From JALYJG01 sp033763555 (GTDB lineage: Bacteria; Pseudomonadota; Alphaproteobacteria; UBA9219): 55,284 bases of DNA. Numbering within the stretch: the first letter of the stretch is position 1; every line of letters starts with the position of its first letter. Where the stretch lies: the NCBI GenBank assembly GCA_033763555.1, contig JANRKK010000010.1, positions 1 through 55,284 of the forward strand, written 5' to 3'. Made by a program: the position numbers and the translations under genes. This document shows, piece after piece, positions 1 through 8,516 of the stretch. Under the pieces are notes generated by a model. It saw nothing but the letters and a program-made list of their open reading frames with translations, did not search any database and was not told the DNA's origin.

Positions 1-972
1 GCAGAAGAGGCGCGCGCCTACCTCACCAAGCTGCGCACCATCCTGCGTTATCTCGGCACATGCGACGGCAACATGGACGAGGGCTCCATGCGCGCCGACG
101 TCAACGTGTCGGTGCGCCGGCCGGGCGGCCCGCTGGGCACCCGCTGCGAGATCAAGAACGTCAACTCGGTCCGCTACGTGCAGCAGGCCATCGAGTACGA
201 GGCGCGCCGCCAGATCGACGTCATCGAGGGCGGCGGCATGATCGTGCAGGAAACCCGGCTGTTCGACCCGGTGCAGGGCGTGACGCGCTCGCTGCGCTCG
301 AAGGAAGAGGCGCATGATTACCGCTATTTCCCCGACCCTGATTTGCTGCCGTTGAAACTCGATGCGGTGTGGGTCGATAGCATTAAGAAAACCCTGCCGG
401 AATTGCCAGATGAAAAGAAGGCGCGCTTCATCGAAAAATTCGGCCTGACACCCTACAACGCCAGCGTTCTTGTGGCGGAAAAGGAAATCGCGGATTTTTA
501 TGAACAGACTTTGAGTGAAACCGAAAAAGTTTCCGGGCAAGCCACGAAAACGGTGGCGACCGAAGTCGCCAATCTTGTGACGGGCGATTATTTCGCAGCG
601 CTGAAGGAATCTGGAAAATCCATCGCCGAGTTTCATATCAACTCAAAAATGCTGGCCGAATTACTGCGCCTAAAACTCGACAATACGATTTCTGGCCGTA
701 TCGCCAAGGATGTGTTCGAGGTGATGAATGAATCCGGTAAATCGCCCGCACAGATCGTCGAGGAAAAGGGCCTACGGCAGGTGACGGATACGGGCGCTAT
801 CGAAAAATCTATCGATGAAATTCTGGCGGCCAATGCCGACAAGGTTGCCGAATACAAATCCGGCAAGGACAAACTGTTCGGCTTTTTCGTCGGCCAGGTG
901 ATGAAGGCCACAGGCGGTAAGGCCAACCCGGCCATTTTAAATGAGTTGCTGAAGAAAAAACTTGGGAATTAA
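1..972 (+). CDS. gatB: Asp-tRNA(Asn)/Glu-tRNA(Gln) amidotransferase subunit B, 5' end cut by the window
   Basis: GatB is the subunit of the GatCAB complex that binds mischarged Glu-tRNA(Gln) or Asp-tRNA(Asn), activates the side chain with ATP and transfers ammonia made by GatA. The frame is open from base 1, so the N-terminal third is outside the window; 323 residues remain. Family hallmarks seen are MDEGSMRADVNVSVR, the CEIKNVNS segment and SKEEAHDYRYFPDPDLLP, followed by the helical tail and the YqeY-like C-terminal domain with the typical PAILNELLKKKL ending. Base composition is odd: about 63-70% GC over the first 300 bases, then about 50% at the conserved SKEEAHDYRYFPDPD segment, without loss of frame (see findings). 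The identity is secure; whether the first 300 bases belong to this genome is not. Confidence 0.95.
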   Translation, partial: AEEARAYLTKLRTILRYLGTCDGNMDEGSMRADVNVSVRRPGGPLGTRCEIKNVNSVRYVQQAIEYEARRQIDVIEGGGMIVQETRLFDPVQGVTRSLRSKEEAHDYRYFPDPDLLPLKLDAVWVDSIKKTLPELPDEKKARFIEKFGLTPYNASVLVAEKEIADFYEQTLSETEKVSGQATKTVATEVANLVTGDYFAALKESGKSIAEFHINSKMLAELLRLKLDNTISGRIAKDVFEVMNESGKSPAQIVEEKGLRQVTDTGAIEKSIDEILAANADKVAEYKSGKDKLFGFFVGQVMKATGGKANPAILNELLKKKLGN

Positions 973-1008
973 GCTGATTGCTGATTTTAGCTTATATCTA
1001 GTCTTATT

Positions 1009-1036
1009 TTGCTCTAATTGAATTTGGTCCTATAAT
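1009..1036 (+). promoter_or_regulatory. Possible sigma-70-type promoter for the small gene at 1069
   Basis: A perfect TATAAT stands at 1031-1036, with a weak TTGCTC at 1009-1014, 16 bases upstream, as the only -35 candidate. It lies in the AT-rich spacer after gatB and about 33 bases before the next start codon. The -10 match is exact, but the -35 is poor, so this is only a suggestion. Confidence 0.35.
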
Positions 1037-1068
1037 TAAAAATGGCTTTATACTTGAGGGGGGCATCT

Positions 1069-1392
1069 ATGAGTGCGCGCAGGCAAAAAATAGATGAATA
1101 CCTCAGGGCGTCGGCAACCGTTGTTGGACAGAAAGCAGCGCAACATCCTGGAGTGGCAGCTGCTATCGCACTTTCTCTATTTGCAGCAAATCTAGCATGG
1201 GCGCGAGCAACAACACCTCCATTGCGTGAAGATGAGGTTTTGGCTGCGTTCAATGCAGGTCAAGCCATTGTGTGTGGCTCAAGTCAGCCTTTTGATAGAG
1301 GTGAATTGGCAAAAGATGGTGGACTTCATAATTATATTACAGGCCAAATACAAAAAGGCTTCTGTCGGATTGCAGGGGCACAGCCGACTTAG
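1069..1392 (+). CDS. Small membrane-anchored or secreted protein of unknown function, 107 aa
   Basis: I do not recognise this protein. The start at 1069 is preferred over the in-frame ATG at 1042 because a strong GAGGGGGG ribosome-binding site lies five bases before it. Residues 1-26 are basic and polar. Residues about 27-46 (GVAAAIALSLFAANLAWARA) form one hydrophobic segment that could be an uncleaved anchor or a late signal peptide. The C-terminal part has two cysteines (IVCGSSQPF and GFCRI) that could form a disulphide outside the membrane. It ends 22 bases before the solute-binding protein gene and may be cotranscribed with it. Coding is supported by the ribosome-binding site and frame, not by homology. 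Confidence 0.6.
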   Translation: MSARRQKIDEYLRASATVVGQKAAQHPGVAAAIALSLFAANLAWARATTPPLREDEVLAAFNAGQAIVCGSSQPFDRGELAKDGGLHNYITGQIQKGFCRIAGAQPT

Positions 1393-1414
1393 TTAATAAG
1401 TGGAAAGAACGAAC

Positions 1415-2287
1415 ATGAGATTTGGTTCGATAATACTCGCTTCATTAGTTGGTGGCTTGATCGTTCTGCTTGGTGTTTACCTTTGGCAGCCGTCGATGCA
1501 AGGCGCAACGGCAGGTAAGACGCAATCCGCCTTTGAACGCGTTATCCAGAGCAAAACCTTACGCTGCGGTTATGTAATTATTGAGCCGGGCCTTGTGAAA
1601 GATCCTACGACCGGACAGCTGTCGGGTCTGGTTTACGATCTGGTTATGGAAATCGGTAAAACGCTGGATTTAAAAATTGAATGGACGGAAGAAACAACCT
1701 TCGCCACCGAAGTGGAAGGCTTAAGAGCGCGCCGCTATGACATGACCTGCACGACGATTTTCTGGCGTCCTAACCTTATGCAGCATATCGAATTTATTCA
1801 GCCCTATTACTACATTCCAGTTTATGTCGTGCAGAGAAAGGGCGAGACACGTTTTAAAACTGTGTCCGATATCAATCGGCCGGACATTACCATCGCCGGG
1901 ATTGACGGCACTATCCCGTCTCTAATTGCGCAGCAGGACTTCACAAAGGCGAAAATGTATTCCCTGCCGAACATGACGGCCTATTCCGAAAATGTGTTGT
2001 CCGTCGTCACGCGCAAGGCTGATGTGACTTTTGTCGATCCGTTCGTGTTTTATGGCTATGCCAAAAACAATCCCGGCCAGGTGGAAATCAATCCTTCCAT
2101 TCCGCCCTTGCGGCTTTTCGCCAATACCTTTGTGGTTTTGAAGGGTGAGCATGAGTTGCGAACCATGGTCAGCGCCGCCGTCCGTTTCCTGCTGGATAAT
2201 GGCAAGGTGGAGGAGATCATCAGGAAATATGAGCCTACACCGGGTTCGTTAATGCGCATCAGCCAGCCTTATGTAAGCGCAAAATAA
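1415..2287 (+). CDS. Membrane-anchored family 3 solute-binding protein, orphan
   Basis: Periplasmic binding protein of the amino-acid (family 3) type. The start at 1415 follows a GGAAAG ribosome-binding site; an in-frame GTG at 1400 would add five residues. Residues 4-24 are a hydrophobic stretch ending in polar sequence without a clear cleavage site or lipobox, so the protein may stay anchored. The two-lobe fold is recognisable from the LRCGYV strand near residue 47, the SGLVYDLVMEIGKTL helix, the DMTCTTIFW hinge region and the KADVTFVDPFVF segment of lobe 2. No permease or ATPase gene is near. It resembles the protein at 9105-9977 in length and in the order of these blocks, so the two are probably paralogues. 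The ligand is unknown; a role as a sensory receptor or transporter partner is inference. Confidence 0.8.
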   Translation: MRFGSIILASLVGGLIVLLGVYLWQPSMQGATAGKTQSAFERVIQSKTLRCGYVIIEPGLVKDPTTGQLSGLVYDLVMEIGKTLDLKIEWTEETTFATEVEGLRARRYDMTCTTIFWRPNLMQHIEFIQPYYYIPVYVVQRKGETRFKTVSDINRPDITIAGIDGTIPSLIAQQDFTKAKMYSLPNMTAYSENVLSVVTRKADVTFVDPFVFYGYAKNNPGQVEINPSIPPLRLFANTFVVLKGEHELRTMVSAAVRFLLDNGKVEEIIRKYEPTPGSLMRISQPYVSAK

Positions 2288-2337
2288 CCTCCGGAATGGG
2301 CTTTTAAACCCCGCGCTGCCGTAATAACCTGCCTTTC

Positions 2338-3654
2338 ATGATGTCTCAGCTTTATCGTGCGCTGACCGATCTCGGCGCGCCGGTCATTCACCTCTATCTG
2401 CGCCGCCGCCTGGCGCAGGGGCGAGAAGACGCGAAGCGTTTTCCCGAGCGTCTCGGCCATGCCTCGCAGCCGCGTCCGCAGGGCCGCCTGATTTGGTGCC
2501 ATGCCGCCAGCGTGGGCGAGGCCGCGTCGCTTCTGGCACTGATCGAAAGGCTGCGTGTTGCCTATCCCGATATTCACATTCTTGTGACGACGGGAACGGT
2601 TACGTCGGCAGGCATGCTGGCCGGGCGATTGCCATCGGGCGTCATTCATCAATATGTTCCGGTCGACCGCGCCGCCTATGTCACGCGGTTTCTTGATCAC
2701 TGGAAACCGGAATTTGCCTTGTGGGTGGAATCCGAACTTTGGCCCAATATGCTGACAGCATTGCAGGCTCGCGTTATTCCGGTCGTTCTTCTGAATGGGC
2801 GTATGTCAGACAAATCTTTCCGCAACTGGTACCGCGTGAAAGGCTGGGCGCGGAAACTGCTGGGTGCTTTCGTTCTGTGTCTGACGCAAACCGAAGATGA
2901 TCGTTCGCGTTTCGTGGCGCTGGGTGCCAGACCTGCGCGTTGCTTTGGCAATATGAAATATGCTGCCAAGCCCTTGCCGTGCGACGAATCGGAGCTAATG
3001 CGCCTGCGAACAGATATTGGCAGCCGCAAGCTGTGGATCATGGCTTCGACGCATCGCGGCGAGGAAGATATCGCGCTGGAGGCGCATCGCCGTCTGCGCA
3101 TGAAATGGCCTGATCTTCTAACCATCATCGTGCCGCGCCATGCGGTGCGCGGCGGAGAAATCGCCCGTCGCATGGCCGAGCAGGGGATCAGCGTTGCACG
3201 GCGTTCCAGGGGTGACGCCATCGTGCCGGAAACTGAAATTTATCTTGCGGATACGATGGGTGAGCTTGGTTTGTTTTACCGCCTGGGCCGGATTGTCGGT
3301 ATTGGCGGCTCTTTCGCGCCCGTCGGCGGGCATAATCTGATCGAGGCGGCGCAGCTGGATACAGCTATCTTCTTCGGCCCGCATATGCATAATTTTTCTG
3401 ATATGGCGCGGGAGTTCACCAACAACCAGGCGGCTCTGCCTCTTCAAAGCGCAAATGAAATTGTTTTTACGATTGACCGTCTGTTGACCTCACCGGAAAC
3501 GCGCGACCGCTATGCCTATGCTGCGCGGGTACTGGCCGATCAGAAGCGGCATATCCTTGACCAGATTATGGATGCGTTGAAGCCGTGGTTAAAGTCATGC
3601 AAGCTTGAAGTGGGGACGAGCTCCGTTGCAGATGTGAAAGTTTATCGGAGGTAA
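2338..3654 (+). CDS. waaA: 3-deoxy-D-manno-octulosonic acid (Kdo) transferase
   Basis: Transfers Kdo from CMP-Kdo to lipid IV(A) in the inner membrane, the first sugar addition of LPS core synthesis. The protein is 438 residues, usual for the family. Visible motifs are HAASVGEAASLLALI with the general-base glutamate, ILVTTGTVTSAGML, LWVESELWPNML, and in the C-terminal GT-B domain IGGSFAPVGGHNLIEAA, which holds the CMP-Kdo site. The N-terminus lacks the long hydrophobic anchor of some members but starts with the usual LYRALTDLGAP-type segment. Two adjacent ATGs (2338 and 2341) are possible and neither has a good ribosome-binding site. The transporter gene at 3658 follows after 3 bases and lpxK after that, so the three probably form one operon. 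Confidence 0.93.
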   Translation: MMSQLYRALTDLGAPVIHLYLRRRLAQGREDAKRFPERLGHASQPRPQGRLIWCHAASVGEAASLLALIERLRVAYPDIHILVTTGTVTSAGMLAGRLPSGVIHQYVPVDRAAYVTRFLDHWKPEFALWVESELWPNMLTALQARVIPVVLLNGRMSDKSFRNWYRVKGWARKLLGAFVLCLTQTEDDRSRFVALGARPARCFGNMKYAAKPLPCDESELMRLRTDIGSRKLWIMASTHRGEEDIALEAHRRLRMKWPDLLTIIVPRHAVRGGEIARRMAEQGISVARRSRGDAIVPETEIYLADTMGELGLFYRLGRIVGIGGSFAPVGGHNLIEAAQLDTAIFFGPHMHNFSDMAREFTNNQAALPLQSANEIVFTIDRLLTSPETRDRYAYAARVLADQKRHILDQIMDALKPWLKSCKLEVGTSSVADVKVYRR

Positions 3655-3657
3655 AAC

Positions 3658-4323
3658 ATGCCTATCAAAGAACTTCATAACGAAAGCTGGCGACCAAAAT
3701 ATCATTATCTTTTGTTCGTTGCTCTAGTGACAACATTTTTAACCAGCAACATTCTGGCGTATAAGTATGTTGAAGTGTGGGGTATAAAATTTGGCGCGGC
3801 AGCGGCACTTTTCCCGTTTTCTTTGGTCATAGGTGACGTATTTGCTGAGGTTTATGGATTTCGGCATACACGGAATGCCGTTTTTGCCAGTTTGGTTTGT
3901 TATTCATTTTTCGTTTTGATGTCCTATTTTACGGTTGCCCTACCGCCTGCACCCGAGTGGACGATGCAGCAGGAATATGAAAAGTTTTTCTCGACGACGG
4001 GGAGAGTTTTCACGGCCGTTACTTTGGCCTTTCTGGTTTCCGAGCTTGTAAATGCTTATGTTATGGTAAAAATTAAAGCCGTCATGCGTGGGAAAAATTT
4101 GTATGTGCGGGCTCTGGCTTCCACCCTCATCAGTGAATTTACTCATACACTTGTGGTAGCTCCTATTTTGTTTGGGTCAATTCTATCCATACAGCAACTG
4201 TTGCAGCTGATCTTAACGGCAACAATTATCAAAATTATCATTGAAACTTTAATGTTGCCTTTAACCTATCTACTCGTCTTTCAGCTTAAAAAAGCTGAAG
4301 GCGTTGACTTTTATGATAAGTAA
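3658..4323 (+). CDS. yhhQ: Queuosine precursor transporter, YhhQ/VUT family
   Basis: Integral membrane protein of 221 residues with about six hydrophobic segments. Family features are an early TSNILAYK, the FPFSLVIGDVFAEVYG segment in helix 2-3, SEFTHTLVV, and a final helix ending in a short charged tail. YhhQ proteins import queuosine precursors (preQ0/preQ1) for tRNA modification. A good CGGAGG ribosome-binding site precedes the ATG. The gene sits 3 bases after waaA and 20 before lpxK, which are commonly direct neighbours, and its composition is poorer in GC (about 40% in a counted stretch), so it looks like an insertion into the LPS operon. Family confidence is good; the exact substrate is inferred from the family. 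Confidence 0.85.
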   Translation: MPIKELHNESWRPKYHYLLFVALVTTFLTSNILAYKYVEVWGIKFGAAAALFPFSLVIGDVFAEVYGFRHTRNAVFASLVCYSFFVLMSYFTVALPPAPEWTMQQEYEKFFSTTGRVFTAVTLAFLVSELVNAYVMVKIKAVMRGKNLYVRALASTLISEFTHTLVVAPILFGSILSIQQLLQLILTATIIKIIIETLMLPLTYLLVFQLKKAEGVDFYDK

Positions 4324-4343
4324 TCGGTGGTTGGGGAAATAGA

Positions 4344-5306
4344 ATGAAAACCCCTGCTTTCTGGTACGAACCGCGCGGCGGCTTGGCCTGTGCCTTGTCC
4401 CCATTAAGTTTTATCTGGCGTGCTGGCGGTGCCGTGCGGCGGGCTTTGGCGGTGCCCTATCGTTCGCCTGTTCCGGTGATTTGCGTCGGCAACATCACAG
4501 CGGGAGGCTCTGGCAAAACGCCCACGGCACTGGCGCTGGGCCAGATGCTGAAAGAAAACGGTCAAAAACCCGTTTTTGTTACGCGCGGCTATGGCGGCCG
4601 GGAACGCGGCCCGTTGCGTGTCGATCTGGCGTACCACACAGCGCAGGATGTCGGCGACGAGGCCCTGCTGTTGGCGCAAGTTGCCCCGACATGGATCGGG
4701 CGTGATCGCGCCGCGGCCGTTCGCGCCGCCGAAGCGCATGGCACGCATATCCTTCTGGATGACGGGCTGCAAAACCCTTCCATACAGCCCAGCCACAGCC
4801 TGCTGGTCATTGATGCGGCAGTGGGGCTGGGCAATGAATGTATCATCCCTGCCGGGCCGTTGCGTGAAACTTTGGATGCGGCACTAAAGCGCGTCACAGC
4901 CATTGTTCTGGTGGGCGAGCGCGATGAAACGAACCTTATGCCTCGCTTAACCAAACCCATTCTGCATGCGCGATTGCAAGCCATGTTGCCAGAGAATTTT
5001 CCGCGTAGTGAAAAATTCCTGGCTTTTGCAGGCATCGGCAGGCCGGAAAAATTCTATCAAGCCTGCCGTCAGGCCGGGTTAACCTTGGTGGGTACGTGGG
5101 ATTTTCCTGACCATCATACTTTCAGCGCAAGGGAAATGGAAAGCTTGAAGAGCGCGGCCAAAGATTTGGGCGCGAGGCTGTTGACCACCGAAAAAGACGC
5201 CGTGCGTTTATTGCCTGAGTTACGCAGTCATGTATCGACTTTGCCGATCCAACTGGTTTTTGGCGATCCCATAGCCATAAAGAAACTAATAACTGCCGCA
5301 GCTTAG
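4344..5306 (+). CDS. lpxK: Tetraacyldisaccharide 4'-kinase (lipid A)
   Basis: Phosphorylates the 4' position of the tetraacyldisaccharide 1-phosphate to give lipid IV(A), on the cytoplasmic face of the inner membrane; the product is the substrate of WaaA encoded upstream. Length is 320 residues. Residues about 1-40 contain the membrane-associated helix (ALSPLSFIWRAGGAVRRAL). The Walker A loop reads GNITAGGSGKTPTALAL near residue 50, with VTRGYGGRERGPLRVD after it, ILLDDGLQNPSI near residue 140, and LLTTEKDAVRLLP near the C-terminus, all typical of LpxK. GGGGAAAT before the start is a fair ribosome-binding site. The gene ends three bases before the convergent TPR gene, with no terminator visible between. 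Confidence 0.95.
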   Translation: MKTPAFWYEPRGGLACALSPLSFIWRAGGAVRRALAVPYRSPVPVICVGNITAGGSGKTPTALALGQMLKENGQKPVFVTRGYGGRERGPLRVDLAYHTAQDVGDEALLLAQVAPTWIGRDRAAAVRAAEAHGTHILLDDGLQNPSIQPSHSLLVIDAAVGLGNECIIPAGPLRETLDAALKRVTAIVLVGERDETNLMPRLTKPILHARLQAMLPENFPRSEKFLAFAGIGRPEKFYQACRQAGLTLVGTWDFPDHHTFSAREMESLKSAAKDLGARLLTTEKDAVRLLPELRSHVSTLPIQLVFGDPIAIKKLITAAA

Positions 5307-5309
5307 GGG

Positions 5310-8300
5310 CTATTTTTTGTTCTTATTTGCATTCGGCGCCGCAGTCTGTCGGTAACTATTTAAAAATCCCTGAAACATATCGACATCGGCGATTTTAGAT
5401 TGCGCGGCGGCGATGTCGCGCAGCTGATCGGCTTTTTCGGGCTGGGTCAGAACACGGAACGTATCGTTTTGGGGCAGAGTGGCAACGCTAGGCCCGTAAT
5501 CCACCGCCAGTTTATGCAACCCTTCCTGATCGCCTGCCATGGAAAGGGCAATGGCGGCATTCACCAGCCATGAGGCCTGGTTGAGGTTGAGTGCCGTGCC
5601 TGCCGCAGGCGGCGGGCCGATTAATTCCAGCAGGGCTTTCGTCGCATCGCCCCAATGCTGGGCACGCATGGTGATGTCGGCGCGCAGGATGCGCGCGGCT
5701 TCGTGCGTATTATCGTTCAGCAGCGCGAGGGCTTCTTCGTCCTTGTTCAATTCGGACAGCGCCTTGGCGCGGAGCAGCGTACGCTCATTCTGCAAATCGG
5801 TGGGGTAAGAGGAATCTTTGCCCATATCCAGCCCCGCCAAGGCCGCTTCCGGCTTGTGGTCAAGCAGGCGGATGGCGGCCAGCCGTGCGCTGACCCGGCC
5901 TTTCTCTTCGCCTTGCAAGCGGTTCTTGACCAGATCTTCCAATAGATCAGCGGCCTGATCGAGCAAATCAATTGCGACCAGACGTTCGGCCAGATTGCGC
6001 ATGACGGCATTGCCATCCGCGCCTGTGGGCATCAAACCGCGATATTGCTGATACAGTGTCAGGGCATCCAGTGCTGACAAATCACTACCCAGATCGGCAA
6101 GGAAAATGTCGTGGAAGATGCCTGACATTTCTTCCTTGATCTGCGGCACCAGCGGACTCTTGGGTGCCAGTTGCACCGCGCGCGACAGGGTGTTCAGCCC
6201 CGCCTTCACATTTTTAGACTGAATATAGTATTGGCCGAGGCGGTGCAGCGTATCGATTTCCAGATCATCGCCGCGCCAGGCAAAACGCAAAGCCTCGAAA
6301 CGGTCGGCCGCTTGTGCCGGGGTCAGGGAGCGGGTGGAAACGCCAAGATCAACCAGTGCCATTTCCGCGCGGGTTTTATAAAGGCGGTCGCGCGTGGCGG
6401 CGGCTTTCTTCCAGGCCTGCTGGGCCTTGTCGGCCTTGCCTTCGCGGGCATAGAGGACGCCGTAGAGATAATTGATACCCGCTTCTGCGCCTTCGCTGTG
6501 GCGTCCGGAATCCAGACGATCGAGCCAGTCGGCGGCTTCACGATTTTTGTTTTGCGCCAAGGCCGATTCAATCGCCAGCATGTAAAAGCGCGAATAAAAA
6601 GGCTCAGGATAGCCATGCAGCATATTTTCGGTCAGTGCGAATTTTTCTTCAGCGTCTTTCCAGTTGCGCAATTCTGCCAGCGCGACAGCTTCCCATAATT
6701 CAATTTCCGGCTGGTTGGAAAGCTGCGGTGTGTTCAGGTCAACGAGGCCTTCTTCCGCACGCCAGGCCAGAATTTTCGCGGCGCCAACCAGGGCGCGGAA
6801 ATCCGCATGCGCCGCAAGGTCAGGAACCTGTTTGGTCAGATAGGCAAAAAAGGCCGAAGCTTCCTCGCCATAGCCATGCGCGAAGTAAAAACGTCCCAAT
6901 TCTAGCCTTGCCCGGTTGCGTTCGGTCTCGGGCACATCGACGATGGTTTGTTGCAACCGCTGGCGCGTTTGGGTGAAGGTTTCATCCGGCTTGCCGCGCC
7001 AGGCGTTGAAATTGAACATGGATTTGCCCGCAGCGGCAGCCTTGGCCCTTTGTGAGGATTCGCGTGAACTGCCCGTATCGTGTGAGCTGGAGGCACGCAG
7101 CCCGCCTTCCGAAGTGATTTCGATGCCGTCGGTCACGGCGCGGACAATCAGTTTTTCCGTCAGGGGCTTGATGACCAGACCTTGCGCGGCCGGAAGAATC
7201 TGGAAATCGGCCATTTTACGCGCGACGCTGAACGCCTGCGATTGTTCCAGCGGCACAAGCAGCAGATCATCGCCGACGACAGGGTCGGTCAAGCGGATGG
7301 GGTCAGGCGCATCCGGCAGGGGCAGAAGGAAACGCGCACCAAGGGCGAAATCCGGCTGGGCAACCAGTGTGGCACTGACGGGAACATCCGGTTGCTCATG
7401 GGCGGCAAAAACCTGCCAGGCCGTGCCCGTGCGCGTCGCGCGAATCTCGGTATCCGGCGGCATGGTGAAGCGGAAGCCACTGGATTTCGGGAGCTCCAAA
7501 GGCTCCAGAGTGGTACGCGGTGGTGGCTGCCCGGCGGTCAGCGTATCAAGATCAAGCATCAGCTTGCGATCGAAAAGAATATAGGCGTAGCCACCGCGCT
7601 GGTAGACCGCAGCACGCACAGGCGTACGCGGGTCAAGCGTGGCGACGAGAAGCGGTGTGTCGCCAATATCCTGCGCGGATATGGATTTGCCAGGTGCCGT
7701 ATTAGCTGACGGCGTGACCGCAACAGGCGTGGCGGGTGCAGGGGCTGGCGCGGCTGTTTCAGCCGCTTTTGGCGGTTCCGGCGCTGGCGTTGCGGGTGCG
7801 GCAGGGGTTGCCGTTACTGACGGTGCAGCAGTAGGCTGAGAAGCAGGCGGTGTGACTGGAGTTGTAACTGCGGCAGGTTCCGGCGGCTTCTTGGGTTCTT
7901 CCTTGACGGTTTCTTTCGGCGTTTCCTTGGGTGGTATCGGTGTAACCGGAGGTTTGGCGGTGGCCTGTGTTGCCGGAGCAGGCGCCTGCGCAATATCGAA
8001 GACAACCGAATTGCCGCTGGTGAAATCCTTGACCGTGAATTTGGTATCGACCGTGAAGGAGATGGTGAGGTTTCCATCCTTGTCACTCGCCGATGCAAAG
8101 TTACTGAGGCGCGAAGGTTTGACCGCCGTCACTTCGCGCCAGTTAGCTTGCCCGGGCGCATTGAACTGGACGGTAACGCGGTCGCCTTCGCGGCGGATGC
8201 TGTAGCCTGTGCGTTTGGGCCAATCCACCACCACCCGGTCGAAATCCGGGTGCACTCCGGCACGGACGGCCAGAACGGGCGCCTCGGCGGCATAGGCCGG

Positions 8301-8360
8301 AATCATGGCGGCCCAGAAACCGACGCAAACAAAAGCAGCAAGGCGTAAAAGAACGGTCAT
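5310..8360 (-). CDS. Large envelope protein with signal peptide, Pro/Ala linker and TPR-like repeats, 1016 aa
   Basis: Residues 1-24 form a signal peptide ending in AYAAEAP. Residues about 28-130 contain beta-rich sequence with the pattern of AMIN-type periplasmic domains (FDRVVVDWP, VTVQFNAPG, VVFDIAQ). Residues about 130-225 are a low-complexity linker of Pro, Ala, Thr and Lys. A second beta-rich region follows (about 230-420). From about 460 to 990 the sequence is helical with TPR/Sel1-like spacing (RARLELGRFYFAHGYGEEASAFF, FYMLAIESALAQNKNREAADWLDRL and similar). This architecture suggests a periplasmic scaffold, perhaps for cell wall or flagellar parts, but no specific family is recognised. 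It diverges from the YcbK-like lipoprotein gene and may share its control region. Confidence 0.85.
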   Translation of the reverse strand: MTVLLRLAAFVCVGFWAAMIPAYAAEAPVLAVRAGVHPDFDRVVVDWPKRTGYSIRREGDRVTVQFNAPGQANWREVTAVKPSRLSNFASASDKDGNLTISFTVDTKFTVKDFTSGNSVVFDIAQAPAPATQATAKPPVTPIPPKETPKETVKEEPKKPPEPAAVTTPVTPPASQPTAAPSVTATPAAPATPAPEPPKAAETAAPAPAPATPVAVTPSANTAPGKSISAQDIGDTPLLVATLDPRTPVRAAVYQRGGYAYILFDRKLMLDLDTLTAGQPPPRTTLEPLELPKSSGFRFTMPPDTEIRATRTGTAWQVFAAHEQPDVPVSATLVAQPDFALGARFLLPLPDAPDPIRLTDPVVGDDLLLVPLEQSQAFSVARKMADFQILPAAQGLVIKPLTEKLIVRAVTDGIEITSEGGLRASSSHDTGSSRESSQRAKAAAAGKSMFNFNAWRGKPDETFTQTRQRLQQTIVDVPETERNRARLELGRFYFAHGYGEEASAFFAYLTKQVPDLAAHADFRALVGAAKILAWRAEEGLVDLNTPQLSNQPEIELWEAVALAELRNWKDAEEKFALTENMLHGYPEPFYSRFYMLAIESALAQNKNREAADWLDRLDSGRHSEGAEAGINYLYGVLYAREGKADKAQQAWKKAAATRDRLYKTRAEMALVDLGVSTRSLTPAQAADRFEALRFAWRGDDLEIDTLHRLGQYYIQSKNVKAGLNTLSRAVQLAPKSPLVPQIKEEMSGIFHDIFLADLGSDLSALDALTLYQQYRGLMPTGADGNAVMRNLAERLVAIDLLDQAADLLEDLVKNRLQGEEKGRVSARLAAIRLLDHKPEAALAGLDMGKDSSYPTDLQNERTLLRAKALSELNKDEEALALLNDNTHEAARILRADITMRAQHWGDATKALLELIGPPPAAGTALNLNQASWLVNAAIALSMAGDQEGLHKLAVDYGPSVATLPQNDTFRVLTQPEKADQLRDIAAAQSKIADVDMFQGFLNSYRQTAAPNANKNKK

Positions 8361-8516
8361 CAGCGCAGAGGGCGTGCGAACCAGGGAAGGGACGAGTCAG
8401 CCCGAGTCTGCCAGAAATTTCCTGCTATTCAAAATCAAATAGTAGGCATAAGGCCCGGAACAGGCTAAAAAAACCCGAGATAATTGATTCCCGGCCCTTG
8501 CCTGTCGTAACCCAAG
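8361..8516. promoter_or_regulatory. Divergent control region with three GANTC sites
   Basis: This 156-base spacer separates two outward-reading envelope genes and must hold both start regions. It carries GAGTC at 8394-8398, GAGTC at 8404-8408 and GATTC at 8486-8490. GANTC is the recognition sequence of CcrM methyltransferases, and a ccrM gene is present at 37798. No convincing -35/-10 pair can be assigned by eye. Methylation-dependent control is an inference. Confidence 0.35.
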
